Shown here in pieces: positions 9,178 through 18,230 of a stretch of DNA of 64,000 bases. The stretch is from Paenibacillus chitinolyticus NBRC 15660 (GTDB lineage Bacteria; Bacillota; Bacilli; Paenibacillales; NBRC-103111), in contig NZ_BBJT01000002.1 in assembly GCF_000739915.1 (NCBI RefSeq), positions 1 through 64,000 on the forward strand, given 5' to 3'. How positions within the stretch are numbered: the first letter of the stretch is position 1; each line of letters opens with the position of its first letter. The notes beneath the pieces were generated by a model, which ran no database searches, had not been told where the DNA came from, and saw nothing but the letters and a program-made list of their open reading frames with translations. The position numbers and the translations under genes were made by a program.

Positions 9178-9360
9178 TCAGATATAATCTAGGCGCTCAT
9201 TCCCCCCATGCGGTTGCCCCGTCATGCTTGGATCAAGATAAACGTCGACAGGGATGATCCCTGTCCCACCGGAGACTAAGCTATCAAAACCCTCCCCTTT
9301 GGTCATAGAACGGGCCAGCCACTTATTGATATCTTCTCCTTTTAAGCCGGCCTTTAACAC
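9178..9360 (-). CDS. possible 60-aa hypothetical protein
   Basis: A short frame from a GTG at 9360 with GGAAAG just before it. It encodes 60 residues ending in SMTGQPHGGNERLDYI. I do not recognise it. Amino acid use is protein-like and nothing else occupies the stretch, but it could equally be the tail of a decayed gene, since the sequence upstream has no clear gene. Low confidence. Confidence 0.25.
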   Translation of the reverse strand: MLKAGLKGEDINKWLARSMTKGEGFDSLVSGGTGIIPVDVYLDPSMTGQPHGGNERLDYI

Positions 9361-9439
9361 TCTTTCCTTGTCCGGCGCAATTGTATTTGCCGGGTATCAA
9401 CATTACGACACTCATGGCGCCGCTGTTTGTTTCATCCTA

Positions 9440-10102
9440 TCAATTAGTTTTTTTATCGCAAACCTCTTCTTGTTTCTTCTCATACTGAAGGGATTTTGAA
9501 ATAAAGGCACTGGAACTTGTGTGTTTCGGCCAAACACTTACTTCAAATCGCTCATACACTCGGATAACTTTGGTTAAGCATATCTGAATCCATTTTGATT
9601 TAGCGATGCAACTATGAATACCGATAGCTGTTCCTACACCCAAAAGACATCCGGCAATCACATCAAGAGGATAATGAACGCCTGTCCAGACCCTCGAAAC
9701 GGTAATTCCTGCAGCCAAAGCCAACCACCACCATCCGTCCTTACGCCGAGTACACCAAATCGCTGTTGCTACTACAAAAGCAGCGGTAGCGTGATCACTT
9801 GGAAACGATGCATTAGGTGCGTGCTGGATAAGAAGCTGCACGTGGTGGTCGACAAACGGGCGATTGCGATAGAACAGACTCCCCAAGACCGCCGTGATCC
9901 CAAACGCGATACAAGCCGAAACCAATGCTTCCATGACCATGCGGCGATTGAGCTCGGTACGCGTAAACCAGTACACGATGATACCCAAGATGAAAACATA
10001 CTCGCCGTCATTGGAGAAAAACTTCATGATTGCATCTAGAGACGAATAATGACCGACCATTCCATTAATGATTTGAAACAACTGATAATCGATACTTAAC
10101 AT
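9440..10102 (-). CDS. PAP2-family phosphatase, undecaprenyl-diphosphatase (BcrC) type
   Basis: A 220-residue polytopic membrane phosphatase. All three PAP2 signature blocks are present: FYRNRPF (KxxxxxxRP block), PSDHA, and SRVWTGVHYPLDV. The histidines that form and break the phospho-enzyme are in the last two. Length and layout fit BcrC-type undecaprenyl pyrophosphate phosphatases, which recycle the lipid carrier for cell wall synthesis on the outer face and can raise bacitracin tolerance. A hydrophilic tail of about 40 residues (ending KKQEEVCDKKTN) is longer than usual. It lies upstream of the ECF sigma operon in the same direction, about 340 bases away. Lipid specificity is inferred. Confidence 0.82.
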   Translation of the reverse strand: MLSIDYQLFQIINGMVGHYSSLDAIMKFFSNDGEYVFILGIIVYWFTRTELNRRMVMEALVSACIAFGITAVLGSLFYRNRPFVDHHVQLLIQHAPNASFPSDHATAAFVVATAIWCTRRKDGWWWLALAAGITVSRVWTGVHYPLDVIAGCLLGVGTAIGIHSCIAKSKWIQICLTKVIRVYERFEVSVWPKHTSSSAFISKSLQYEKKQEEVCDKKTN

Positions 10103-10241
10103 GGTGTGTACCTCTTTCTTTGATTTGTTTTACACATGAAAAGACCTCGGTTTTTATCAAATTGTTCATTTGAAATTTTGGTATTTTTTTTCGTGAGTCC
10201 TAATATCAATTGAGAATTATCTTCAATCGCGGTTAACGAAA

Positions 10242-10355
10242 TAAGTTCTTGTCATCTCACGTTTCTATATGAAGATGTGTCACATTGTATAAATATAAAA
10301 AAACGACCCATTCCTAGTAATGGATCGTTTTGAATTTTTGTCGAATCAAGAACTT
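10242..10355. repeat. hairpin flanked by inverted AAGTTCTTG motifs
   Basis: AAGTTCTTG (10243-10251, extended to TAAGTTCTTGTCAT) is inverted as CAAGAACTT at 10347-10355. Between them lies a hairpin AAACGACCCATT / AATGGATCGTTT (10301-10330, one mismatch) with T-rich flank. The same motif recurs next to hairpins elsewhere in the window (11481, 26021-26054). It fills most of the gap before the YheC/YheD gene. Confidence 0.45.
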
Positions 10356-10495
10356 TGGTACATGAATGATTAGATCTTGAGGACATTCCTATTCCAAAAT
10401 GGTCGCAGGCTCATATCATAGTTCAAGGCCATCATGGAGACTCGCTCTACTTTTCGGCATATGCTAAACAAAAACTAGAGGTGAGTCCCTCAACT

Positions 10496-11251
10496 ATGGA
10501 ATATAAAAGTAGCATCATCCAGAGTAAGTGGAAGAAAACTCAATGGTTGCTTAAAGATTCCTATTTTCGAAAATACGTACCGCACACATTACCGTTTAAC
10601 AAAAAAAATCTGTCCGCTATGCTGGACAACTATAGCAGCGTCTTCTTTAAGCCAACCAATGGATCAGGCGGAACAAACATTATCCGTATCCGCAAAACAG
10701 ACAGGGGCTACCTAAGCCAGATGAATGCTGCCAAAACGTCATACTCAACTACAAATCAATTGTATCGTGATCTGAACCGCTTTGCAGGGAGCAGATCATA
10801 TCTGCTGCAAAAAGGAATTAACTTAGCCCAAAGCAATGGCAAGCCATTCGATATCCGGGTTATGGTCCAGAAAAACAGACAGGGAGATCGGGTCAGCACC
10901 GCCCTATTCACCAAAATCGGCAACCCCAACAAAGTAACCACCAATTATACTCAAGGCGGCACCGTTAGAACATTCAGCGAGACGATGAACGGTACCGATT
11001 TCAGCCCCACCTTCACCCCACAGATGGAGTCGAAACTTAAAAGACTTGGCGTTGCCGTAGGCAAAAACTTTGACCGCCATCACAAAGGATTCCAGGAGCT
11101 CGGCTTGGATGTGGCTCTCGATTCAAAGGGGAGACCTTGGATTCTGGAAGTGAACACGCGGCCGCAAATATACCCGCTTAAAGCATTAAAAAATAAGAAC
11201 TTATATGATAAGATTCTGTCTTATGGGAAGCATTATGGCCGTTTTAAATAA
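10496..11251 (+). CDS. YheC/YheD family ATP-grasp protein (spore-coat associated)
   Basis: A 251-residue protein of the YheC/YheD family, linked to the endospore coat in Bacillus, with an ATP-grasp-like core. The N-terminus YKSSIIQSKWKKTQWLL, the nucleotide-binding stretch VFFKPTNGSGGTNI, GKPFDIRVMVQK and the catalytic-end motif LGLDVALDSKGRPWILEVNTRP are all visible. It is the short version of the family. The ATG at 10496 is preferred (GAGGTGAG 10 bases upstream) over GTG 10481. An open frame without a start continues about 33 codons upstream to a stop near 10373, so an N-terminal part may have decayed. Ligand and role are unproven. Confidence 0.82.
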   Translation: MEYKSSIIQSKWKKTQWLLKDSYFRKYVPHTLPFNKKNLSAMLDNYSSVFFKPTNGSGGTNIIRIRKTDRGYLSQMNAAKTSYSTTNQLYRDLNRFAGSRSYLLQKGINLAQSNGKPFDIRVMVQKNRQGDRVSTALFTKIGNPNKVTTNYTQGGTVRTFSETMNGTDFSPTFTPQMESKLKRLGVAVGKNFDRHHKGFQELGLDVALDSKGRPWILEVNTRPQIYPLKALKNKNLYDKILSYGKHYGRFK

Positions 11252-11443
11252 CCGTAAAGGTAATGGAGTTTCTTGATCAATCTTCATCATCATCATGATC
11301 ATGCTCGCCATCATAATGCCCGCTCAACGCCACTTCGCCGCTGGCCTTGTAGGAGACATGTCCCTGCCGTTTCGAGGATGATATTTTTCGTCCGAAGAAG
11401 CTCAAAGCTAAATCAGCAGCCTTTAATGTTCCATATCCTTTAA

Positions 11444-11472
11444 CAAAAAAAAGCCGCATTTTGCGGCTTTTA
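11444..11472 (-). terminator. intrinsic terminator (MarR side; also works for YheC side)
   Basis: Perfect hairpin AAAAGCCGCA / TGCGGCTTTT with a 3-base loop, followed on the minus strand by eight T. It lies downstream of the MarR gene and could also end the rightward YheC/YheD transcript. Confidence 0.85.
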
Positions 11473-11557
11473 AAGTCTTCAAGTTCTTGTCATCAGAATT
11501 CTTTTTCGAAATATTCCGCCACATAGATCACTCTCCACGGTTCTCGCAGCCGTTCGC

Positions 11558-12049
11558 TTACTCCGTCTCTTTGTTAGCCCAATGCGAGGATACGTTCTGC
11601 AGAAATCTCAGAATAACGTGTAACTCTGCTTCCGCAAACGGCTCGAGTAATTGCATAAACCTCTCTTCCTCCAGTTTGTGGAGCTGCTCATGAAGTTCAA
11701 AAATTTGTCTGCCCTTCGCCGTCAGACTGAAGTAGATTTCCTTCTTATTGTCATTCAGTTGACTTCGCTTTATAAATCCTTCCTCCAACAGCCTCGTGCT
11801 AATTTTCGTAATGTTAGCCTTGGACAAGTTCATCCTCTCGGCAAGCGCCGTATTGTTGATTTGCTTGTTGTTGCCGATGCAGTCAATCACGTGCACGCTT
11901 GTCAAATGACGCGGAATCGACTGCAATTGCAGCTCCTTTGCATATTGAAAGATATTGCCTTGCTCTGATTCGATCATTTGCTCGCTCAGATGCACATAAT
12001 TCAGGACTTGATCATAGACCATCCGTTTGGTTATCTCCAGTGAATTCAT
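11558..12049 (-). CDS. MarR-family transcriptional regulator
   Basis: A 163-residue winged-helix regulator. The helix-turn-helix is around residues 60-85 (NKQINNTALAERMNLSKANITKISTRLLEEG), the wing around 95-108 (NKKEIYFSLTAKG), with dimerisation helices at both ends. It is a close paralogue of the broken regulator at 24907-25253: both share VHVLDCIGN/VHVIDCIGN and the following IN-x-A pattern. A degenerate copy of the operator found before sufC, the MFS pump and the nitroreductase lies upstream of this gene too, so autoregulation is likely. It lies about 100 bases after the MFS gene in the same direction. It probably senses an electrophile, quinone or toxic small molecule; the ligand is unknown. 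Confidence 0.88.
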   Translation of the reverse strand: MNSLEITKRMVYDQVLNYVHLSEQMIESEQGNIFQYAKELQLQSIPRHLTSVHVIDCIGNNKQINNTALAERMNLSKANITKISTRLLEEGFIKRSQLNDNKKEIYFSLTAKGRQIFELHEQLHKLEEERFMQLLEPFAEAELHVILRFLQNVSSHWANKETE

Positions 12050-12073
12050 CCTCTTGCACCTCTATAACACGGA

Positions 12074-12092
12074 ATATTGTTAAACTAGAAAC
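12074..12092 (-). promoter_or_regulatory. degenerate MarR-type operator before the MarR gene
   Basis: On the minus strand GTTTCTAGTTTAACAATAT, a degenerate match (one base shorter) to the operator found before sufC (GTTTACTAGTGAAC, AAAATAAT). It lies 25-43 bases upstream of the MarR start. Inferred autoregulatory site. Confidence 0.4.
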
Positions 12093-12150
12093 AAATATAT
12101 CATATTCCGGCGCCGGAGGAGTATCTTATTCTACCAAAGATAAGAAATGG

Positions 12151-13638
12151 TTAACGTACGGGATCGCTCAAAGCGCCGTCCACTGCCCGCTCCTTCTTCC
12201 GTTTAGAGGGAATTGCAAAAACAAACGGCAGAGCCAGAACGACAATAAGCGTGGATAAAATGTTTAAATCGTTAATGCCCATTGTCGTGGACAGGTGGGC
12301 TAACTGCGGTCCGGCATCCTCATTCGTCAGCTTAGCGGCGTGATCGGCACTGCGTGAAGACAGCAGCGTGGTGAAAAGTGCCACACCGAACGATACGAAT
12401 ACATTCCGCAACCAGTTCTGAATGGAGGAGGCATGGCCGATGTACTCGTGGGAAATCTCCTCCATCCCGGCAGTCGTCGCCGGCATTAGCACGAGAGCTA
12501 GACCTATACTGCGGATTGTCATCCACAAGAGCGTATAAGCAGATGAGCTGTCGATTTGAAGCCAAGCCAGCGGCAGATTTCCTACGATCAGCAGCAGCAC
12601 GCCAACTAGCAATAATGGCTTGGGACCAACCACTTTATACAGCTTACCGACAACCAAGGACATAACGGCCATGGCTAGTGTAGACGGTAACAAAATGATC
12701 CCCGTATCAAGCGGCGAATGTCCCTGAACGTTTTGCAGGAAGACGGGAACGAGAAGCATGCCCGAAAAAAAGTTGATCATTACGATACAGAGTAATAGGA
12801 GCGTCGACGTGAAGCGTCGGTTCAGAAACACTTTGAGCTGCAAAAGCGGAGACTCGATGGACATCTCACGCCAAAGAAAGAGCGCCAGTGCCAATAGCCC
12901 GCTTCCCAGACAAATCAGCGTACTGGCCGATCCCCATCCCCAACCGGAACCTTGCGACAACGTGATCAGCAGCAGTGAGCTTGCAGCGGTGACCGTCAAA
13001 AGCCCCCATAGATCGAATCCCTTCGGTACCTTCAGACGATAGTAAGGAATGAAGAAAAAGGCAAAAACGATGGCAAGCAGCCCGAGCGGCACATTGGTCC
13101 AGAAGAGCCATTTCCAGGATCCGTGCTGGATAAGCCAACCTGCAAAACTCGGTCCGATAGCCGGCGCCACGATCGAAGCGGCAATCCAGATGCTCATGGC
13201 GGCAGACTGTTGGTGTCGTGGTATGGTCTGGAATATCATGGTCATCGACGCGGGCACTATAATACCGCAGAATGCACCTTGAATAATGCGGAATGCGATC
13301 AGCATCGGCGCGTTCCAGGACAAGGCGCACAGCACGGAGGCAACCGTCATGCCGAGCAAGGCGAACATATACAATCGCTTGTAACTGAAGCGTTCACCGA
13401 AATAGCCGGCAGTAGGCGCGAACGTGCCAAGCGCCAACATAAAGCCTGTCAATGTCCACTGCACGACGCTCAGGTCGGAAGCAAACTCTTTTTGCAAAAC
13501 CGGTAAGGCAATATTAATCGTATTGCTGTTCAACAGCGAGAGGAAACTTCCCATGAAAATCGCAATAATTATGGGTACGAGCTTCACAGGTTTCTGTGTT
13601 TGCTGCTCTTCCGTGTTGGTTAAATTCGTTTTTTTCAT
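12151..13638 (-). CDS. MFS drug transporter, DHA2 (EmrB/QacA) family
   Basis: A 495-residue drug:proton antiporter with about 14 membrane helices. Family marks are the first-helix SLLNSNTINIALP segment (motif D1 region), the loop GYFGERFSYKRLY (motif A region), and the motif C-like stretch GPSFAGWLI. It would export hydrophobic or amphiphilic toxic compounds. The start ATG at 13638 has only a weak RBS. The shared operator at 13669-13690 lies about 31 bases before the start, and a MarR gene follows 101 bases after the stop. The pump is most likely induced by the same signal that releases that regulator. The substrate is unknown. Confidence 0.9.
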   Translation of the reverse strand: MKKTNLTNTEEQQTQKPVKLVPIIIAIFMGSFLSLLNSNTINIALPVLQKEFASDLSVVQWTLTGFMLALGTFAPTAGYFGERFSYKRLYMFALLGMTVASVLCALSWNAPMLIAFRIIQGAFCGIIVPASMTMIFQTIPRHQQSAAMSIWIAASIVAPAIGPSFAGWLIQHGSWKWLFWTNVPLGLLAIVFAFFFIPYYRLKVPKGFDLWGLLTVTAASSLLLITLSQGSGWGWGSASTLICLGSGLLALALFLWREMSIESPLLQLKVFLNRRFTSTLLLLCIVMINFFSGMLLVPVFLQNVQGHSPLDTGIILLPSTLAMAVMSLVVGKLYKVVGPKPLLLVGVLLLIVGNLPLAWLQIDSSSAYTLLWMTIRSIGLALVLMPATTAGMEEISHEYIGHASSIQNWLRNVFVSFGVALFTTLLSSRSADHAAKLTNEDAGPQLAHLSTTMGINDLNILSTLIVVLALPFVFAIPSKRKKERAVDGALSDPVR

Positions 13639-13668
13639 AGCGGGTGTTACCGTCCATTTAATGATATC

Positions 13669-13690
13669 GTTTACTTGTTAACAAAATAAT
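13669..13690. promoter_or_regulatory. shared MarR-type operator before the MFS pump
   Basis: Reads GTTTACTTGTTAAC followed by AAAATAAT on the plus strand. The first 14 bases are nearly palindromic. The same element, with one or two changes, lies before sufC (17443-17464) and the double nitroreductase (24871-24893). Confidence 0.6.
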
Positions 13691-13744
13691 TATTTTGATC
13701 TTATTCTCTATATGCTGCTCGCTCCCGCTGCAACCCTGTGGCTG

Positions 13745-15130
13745 CTACCCTATACTGCCTTCCATCTCCAGCTTGATGAGCCTGTTCATTTCAACCGCAT
13801 ATTCCATGGGCAGTTCTTTCGTGAACGGCTCGATGAAGCCCATCACGATCATCTGGGTCGCTTCGTCTTCGGACAAGCCGCGGCTCATCAAGTAGAAGAG
13901 CTGGTCCTCGGATACCTTGGAGACGGTCGCCTCGTGTTCTAGCGTAACATTGTCGTTCATGATCTCATTATAGGGGATCGTATCAGACGTGGACTCGTTA
14001 TCGAGAATGAGCGTATCGCATTTGATGTTTGACTTAGCTCCGGAAGCATTTCGTCCAAAAGAAGCCAGACCGCGGTACGTGACTTTACCACCGTGCTTGC
14101 TGATCGACTTCGATATGATGGTCGATGTCGTATCCGGAGCCAGGTGAATCATTTTGGCACCGGCATCTTGATGCTGCCCTTTGCCGGCGACCGCAATCGA
14201 GAGCACACTTCCCTTGGCTCCGCGTCCTTTTAACAATACGGAAGGGTATTTCATCGTCAGCTTGGAGCCGATATTGCCGTCCACCCATTCCATAGTTGCG
14301 TTTTCTTCGGCTACCGCCCGCTTTGTCACCATGTTGTAAATATTGGGCGCCCAATTTTGAATGGTTGTGTATCGCGCACGGGAATTTCTCTTACAGATGA
14401 TTTCCACAACGGCACTATGCAGCGAGTTCGTGCTGTAAATCGGTGCTGTGCAGCCTTCTACATAATGCACAAAGCTGTCTTCATCCGTAATAATGAGCGT
14501 CCTTTCGAATTGTCCCATGTTCTCCGAATTGATGCGGAAGTAAGCTTGCAAAGGGACCTCGCATTTTATCCCTTTCGGAACATAGACAAAGCTTCCTCCT
14601 GACCATACTGCGCTGTTAAGAGCGGCAAATTTGTTATCGCTCGGCGGAATAATGGTGCCAAAATATTGGCGCAGCAGATCCGGATGCTCACGCAGCGCCG
14701 TATCCGTGTCTGTGAATATGACCCCTTGTTCCTCCAGCTCTTTCTGAATGCTGTGATAGACGACTTCGGATTCATACTGGGCCGACACGCCGGCAAGAAA
14801 CTTCTGTTCCGCTTCCGGTATACCGAGCTTATCAAAGGTTTGCTTAATCTCAATCGGCACTTCCTCCCAGGTTTTCCCCTGCTTTTCGGAAGGCTTGACA
14901 TAATATTGGATATCATTAAAATCTAGCTCTCGCAGATCGCCGCCCCAAGCAGGCATCGGCATATTCTGGAACAATTCCAGCGACTTCAGTCGAAAGTCGA
15001 GCATCCAGCCGGGTTCACCCTTCATCTCCGATATGGTGGCAACAATCTCACGAGTCAGTCCCTTGCCGGATTGAAACACCGCTTGATGCGCATCTTTGAA
15101 GCCATATTGATATTCTCCCAGCTCCACCAA
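13745..15130 (-). CDS. sufB: Fe-S cluster assembly scaffold SufB
   Basis: 461 residues. SufB forms the SufBC2D scaffold on which Fe-S clusters are built in the cytoplasm. It shows the beta-helix core and characteristic stretches [36 protein letters not shown] and the C-terminal [21 protein letters not shown]. The start is odd. Relatives begin M-A-K-E-L, but here the corresponding codon is ACG (15142-15140), with AAGGAGGA 10 bases upstream. The next usable starts are TTG 15130 and GTG 15127 with poor spacing. Either translation begins at a non-standard codon or at these weaker ones. It is the last gene of sufC-sufD-sufB. Confidence 0.93.
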   Translation of the reverse strand: MVELGEYQYGFKDAHQAVFQSGKGLTREIVATISEMKGEPGWMLDFRLKSLELFQNMPMPAWGGDLRELDFNDIQYYVKPSEKQGKTWEEVPIEIKQTFDKLGIPEAEQKFLAGVSAQYESEVVYHSIQKELEEQGVIFTDTDTALREHPDLLRQYFGTIIPPSDNKFAALNSAVWSGGSFVYVPKGIKCEVPLQAYFRINSENMGQFERTLIITDEDSFVHYVEGCTAPIYSTNSLHSAVVEIICKRNSRARYTTIQNWAPNIYNMVTKRAVAEENATMEWVDGNIGSKLTMKYPSVLLKGRGAKGSVLSIAVAGKGQHQDAGAKMIHLAPDTTSTIISKSISKHGGKVTYRGLASFGRNASGAKSNIKCDTLILDNESTSDTIPYNEIMNDNVTLEHEATVSKVSEDQLFYLMSRGLSEDEATQMIVMGFIEPFTKELPMEYAVEMNRLIKLEMEGSIG

Positions 15131-15157
15131 TTCCTTGGCCGTATGTTGTCATCCTCC

Positions 15158-16474
15158 TTATTCTGATAGGCTTGCTTGATCTGTTTCCCTGATTTGCCCC
15201 AGCTTTTGTTCCACGAGCGCTTGCATCTGAGCGGCTACACCTTCCAGCGGCACTTCGGCCACGACAGGAGCGAGGAAACCATACACGATTAACTGCTCGG
15301 CCTCTACACGGCTAATTCCTCTGGACATCATGTAGTACAGCTGTTCCGGATTGACTTGACCGACGCTGGCGGCGTGTCCGGCTTTCACATCGTCTTCATC
15401 GATCAACAGGATCGGGTTGGCGTCGCCGCGCGCATGGGGATGCAGCATCAGTACTTTTTCTGTCTGCTGTCCGTTCGCCCCGCTTGCTCCCTTCTCAATT
15501 TTGGTGATTCCGTTCAATATGGCGGTTGACTGCTCTCTCATCACCGCTCTGATTACCATATCGCTTGGCGAATTCTTACCGATATGGACCGTCCGGGCTG
15601 TAATATTCATGGTCTGACTTCCGGATCCCACCAAGATGGATTTTATATCCGAACCGGCCCCTTCGCCTTTGAGTATGGATGCTGTATCGCTCATCGACTT
15701 GCCCCAATTCATTTCGCCGATCAACCAGTTCACTCTTCCGTCTTGCTCAACGATTGCACGCCGATAAGTCAGGTCGATCGAGTCTCTTTCCAGTTGGTGC
15801 AAGGACACGACATTGACTGCTGCCCCTTCGCCTACGAATACTTCCATAACGGCTTGATTCACCGCCGCGCACTTATCTAACGAGGACATTGTATGTTCCA
15901 CTAGCGTTACGGAACTGCGCTCCTCGGCTACCACTAAAACATGCGGCATAAAGAGCGTATCGGATTCGTCTACATAAAAAAGCGTCTGAAGCGGGGTCTC
16001 TACATGAACCCCCGCCGGAACGTAAATAAAGGCTCCGCCGCTCCAGTGCGCGGCATGCTGCGCGGTAAGCAGATTCTCTTCAGCATGCACCGCTTGCATG
16101 AAATAAGGCTCTACAAGTTCCGGATACTGCCGTGCTGCTGTTTCCAAATCGGTCAGAATAACTCCTTGCTTCTGCAGCCGTTCTGTCAAGTGCTTGATTA
16201 ATGGGCCCGAATTCCGCTGTACCAGCATATCGTCAGAGTACACCCATTTCCTGAGGGATTGCGGCAATTCATCGAGCGACATCATCAGCTCTGGCTTACG
16301 GCAAATGCCTTGCTGCCTTAAAGGCCAGCGCCGCAGATTCGTCTTTTCCAGCTTGGGCAGCTGCAGGCTGCTGAGGGCATTGAGGCCTTTCTTCCTTAGC
16401 CTGGTCAGCCAATCCGGTTCCGCTTCATAGTGAAGTTGCCCGGATACCCGGTTCTCTGCACGGTTCATTGTCAT
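15158..16474 (-). CDS. sufD: Fe-S cluster assembly protein SufD
   Basis: 438 residues from ATG 16474 (GGGGAG about 7 bases upstream). SufD is the paralogous partner of SufB in the SufBC2D complex. The beta-helix region includes HWSGGAFIYVPAGVHVETPLQ, paralleling SufB, and the C-terminal MSRGISRVEAEQLIVYGFLAP. A longer frame to 16594 is sufC in another phase and is not used. It lies 16 bases after sufC, and sufB follows directly, its RBS overlapping the sufD stop. No cysteine desulfurase (sufS) or sufU lies between sufD and sufB, unlike the usual Bacillus order. Confidence 0.93.
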   Translation of the reverse strand: MTMNRAENRVSGQLHYEAEPDWLTRLRKKGLNALSSLQLPKLEKTNLRRWPLRQQGICRKPELMMSLDELPQSLRKWVYSDDMLVQRNSGPLIKHLTERLQKQGVILTDLETAARQYPELVEPYFMQAVHAEENLLTAQHAAHWSGGAFIYVPAGVHVETPLQTLFYVDESDTLFMPHVLVVAEERSSVTLVEHTMSSLDKCAAVNQAVMEVFVGEGAAVNVVSLHQLERDSIDLTYRRAIVEQDGRVNWLIGEMNWGKSMSDTASILKGEGAGSDIKSILVGSGSQTMNITARTVHIGKNSPSDMVIRAVMREQSTAILNGITKIEKGASGANGQQTEKVLMLHPHARGDANPILLIDEDDVKAGHAASVGQVNPEQLYYMMSRGISRVEAEQLIVYGFLAPVVAEVPLEGVAAQMQALVEQKLGQIRETDQASLSE

Positions 16475-16490
16475 GTTTGTCTCTCCCCTT

Positions 16491-17318
16491 TCAGATACGC
16501 GGTGACTTGGTTTGCATCGGAATTTGAAACGACTTTTCTTCGTCCGGCGCCGCAGCTTCCTCTGTAATCCCCAACTCTTCTTTGATCCACTCATATCCGT
16601 CTGCTTCTAACCGCTCCGCTAATTCCGGCCCTCCAGACTTTACGATGGTTCCTTGCATCATGACATGTACGAAATCCGGTTTGATATAATTAAGCAGTCG
16701 CTGATAGTGCGTAATAATTAAAAATCCGCGGTCTGCACTGCGCAAAGCATTGACCCCTTCAGCAACGATGCGCAGCGCATCAATATCCAGACCGGAGTCG
16801 ATTTCATCCAGAATGACCATAGACGGCTCGAGCATCATCATTTGCAAAATTTCATTTCGCTTTTTCTCCCCTCCGGAAAAGCCCTCGTTCAAGTAACGAT
16901 GCATAAATTCCGGGTTCATCTCCAGCGTCTGCATGCTGGATTCCATCATGCGCACAAATTTGATGAACGAGATTTCCTGGCCTTCTTCACGCTTTGCATT
17001 AATCGCACTACGCATGAAATCGGAATTCGTGACTCCGGTGATCTCACTCGGATATTGCATAGCCAGAAACAATCCCGCCCGTGCCCTTTCATCCACTTCC
17101 ATCTCCAGCAGATCTTCTCCGTTCAGTGTAACCATCCCCTCCGTCACTTCGTACTTGGGGTGTCCCATCAAAGCGGAGGCCAATGTACTCTTTCCTGTTC
17201 CATTCGGTCCCATCACGACATGAATTTCACCGCCATTTACCGTAAGGCTGAGACCTTTCAAGATTTCTTTCCCTTCTACTGCCGCCCTCAATTGTTCAAT
17301 GCGCAGGCTCACTGTCAT
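16491..17318 (-). CDS. sufC: Suf ATPase SufC
   Basis: 275 residues, first gene of the suf operon. It is an ABC-type ATPase with Walker A GPNGTGKST, signature FSGGEKKRNEI (with the KK typical of SufC) and Walker B MVILDEIDSGLD. It drives conformational change of the SufBD scaffold during Fe-S assembly. ATG 17318 is chosen for AAAGGAG 10 bases upstream. The C-terminal 25 residues (rich in A, E and P, ending KSPRI) extend beyond the usual SufC end of about 260. Upstream are a promoter overlapped by a Fur box and a MarR-type operator, so this copy should respond to iron and to a chemical stress. Confidence 0.94.
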   Translation of the reverse strand: MTVSLRIEQLRAAVEGKEILKGLSLTVNGGEIHVVMGPNGTGKSTLASALMGHPKYEVTEGMVTLNGEDLLEMEVDERARAGLFLAMQYPSEITGVTNSDFMRSAINAKREEGQEISFIKFVRMMESSMQTLEMNPEFMHRYLNEGFSGGEKKRNEILQMMMLEPSMVILDEIDSGLDIDALRIVAEGVNALRSADRGFLIITHYQRLLNYIKPDFVHVMMQGTIVKSGGPELAERLEADGYEWIKEELGITEEAAAPDEEKSFQIPMQTKSPRI

Positions 17319-17442
17319 TTCATCGCCACTCCTTTTCATATGCGTTGTTCAACCCGTACTCTTACAAAAACTACCGATCAGATACCTATCAATTTCATCG
17401 TATATTCAGTGTTTTAATTTTCCCTTACTTCCTCCAATCACC

Positions 17443-17464
17443 ATTATTTTGTTCACTAGTAAAC
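17443..17464 (-). promoter_or_regulatory. shared MarR-type operator at the suf start site
   Basis: On the minus strand GTTTACTAGTGAAC followed by AAAATAAT. It begins immediately after the -10 box, so a bound regulator would block the start site. 20 of 22 bases match the element before the MFS pump. Confidence 0.6.
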
Positions 17465-17494
17465 ATAATAAATGATAATGATTATCAATGTCAA
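17465..17494 (-). promoter_or_regulatory. suf operon promoter with Fur box in the spacer
   Basis: Minus-strand TTGACA (17489-17494), 18-base spacer, TATTAT (17465-17470). The plus strand at 17474-17492 reads GATAATGATTATCAATGTC, 17 of 19 bases identical to the classical Fur consensus. Iron-dependent repression is therefore expected. Confidence 0.8.
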
Positions 17495-17757
17495 TAATTG
17501 TTTGAGAAAGTACCCTGTATCTTCCGGTCATGAAAAGCAAAAGTCTCGAGATTTACTTCACGTCATATGCATGTAGTAATCTCTCCCGCACCCGCTTTTT
17601 GAGCAAGTCCGGAGCAGATATACGAATCGATCCGGAAGTCGTTGACATGGGAGCCTAGTTAATTTTAATATATGGAATAATCGATCTTTGATTCTATTTG
17701 GCTTAATTTGAAACTCATGGTTTTTGCTTCATTCTTCTGTAAAGGATGTGTCGGCAG

Positions 17758-18153
17758 ATGATTACTTTTAGAGACAAAACATATCGCTGTACCTCGGAAA
17801 TTATACTAGGCTTAGTCAGCGGAAAATGGAAAATATCTATATTAAACCATTTATCAAAAGGCCCGGTACGGTTTAATCAACTGCAGCGGCTGCTTCCCGA
17901 TGCAACTCAACGCATGCTTACGATGCAGCTAAGAATGCTGGAAAGCGACGGACTCATTATTCGCAAGGTTTATCCGGTTTCGCCCCCAAAAGTGGAATAT
18001 GGTTTGTCCGAGTTGGGCGAACAATTGGCTCCCATGCTCACGATGTTATGCGATTTTGGCACCACCTATATCGAGAGTTATCCCGATGAAGTATCCTACA
18101 CCGATCAAAAGCATACCTTAGAAGTCGCTTCAAAAAATTTAAGAGGTACCTAG
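17758..18153 (+). CDS. HxlR-family transcriptional regulator
   Basis: A 131-residue winged-helix regulator of the HxlR group. The family signature is clear: a near N-terminal Cys (TYRCTSEIILGLVSGKWKISIL), then FNQLQRLLPDATQRMLTMQLRMLESDGLI for the HTH and YGLSELGEQLAPML in the wing/helix. ATG 17758 is preferred over ATG 17746, which has its RBS directly abutting. HxlR proteins usually sense electrophiles or reactive species through that Cys and control a neighbouring gene. Here the neighbours are sufC (divergent) and an unrecognised gene (convergent), so its target is not obvious. A hairpin ends its transcript. Confidence 0.9.
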   Translation: MITFRDKTYRCTSEIILGLVSGKWKISILNHLSKGPVRFNQLQRLLPDATQRMLTMQLRMLESDGLIIRKVYPVSPPKVEYGLSELGEQLAPMLTMLCDFGTTYIESYPDEVSYTDQKHTLEVASKNLRGT

Positions 18154-18166
18154 GTTGGTACCTCTT
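18141..18166. terminator. hairpin at the end of the HxlR gene
   Basis: Perfect 10-base arms AAGAGGTACC / GGTACCTCTT with a 6-base loop. The left arm lies in the last codons of the HxlR gene. The T tract after it is poor. Confidence 0.55.
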
Positions 18167-18230
18167 AACCTTATACTCCTTCATCCTGCTCCTATCCAGA
18201 TGGACAGTGAATCTAGTTTAGTTTAAAGAC

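Noticed and set aside
11277-11459. 60-residue frame with Asp/His-rich tail
   Set aside because: It starts inside the terminator hairpin (the ATG lies in the stem), so it is unlikely to be translated.
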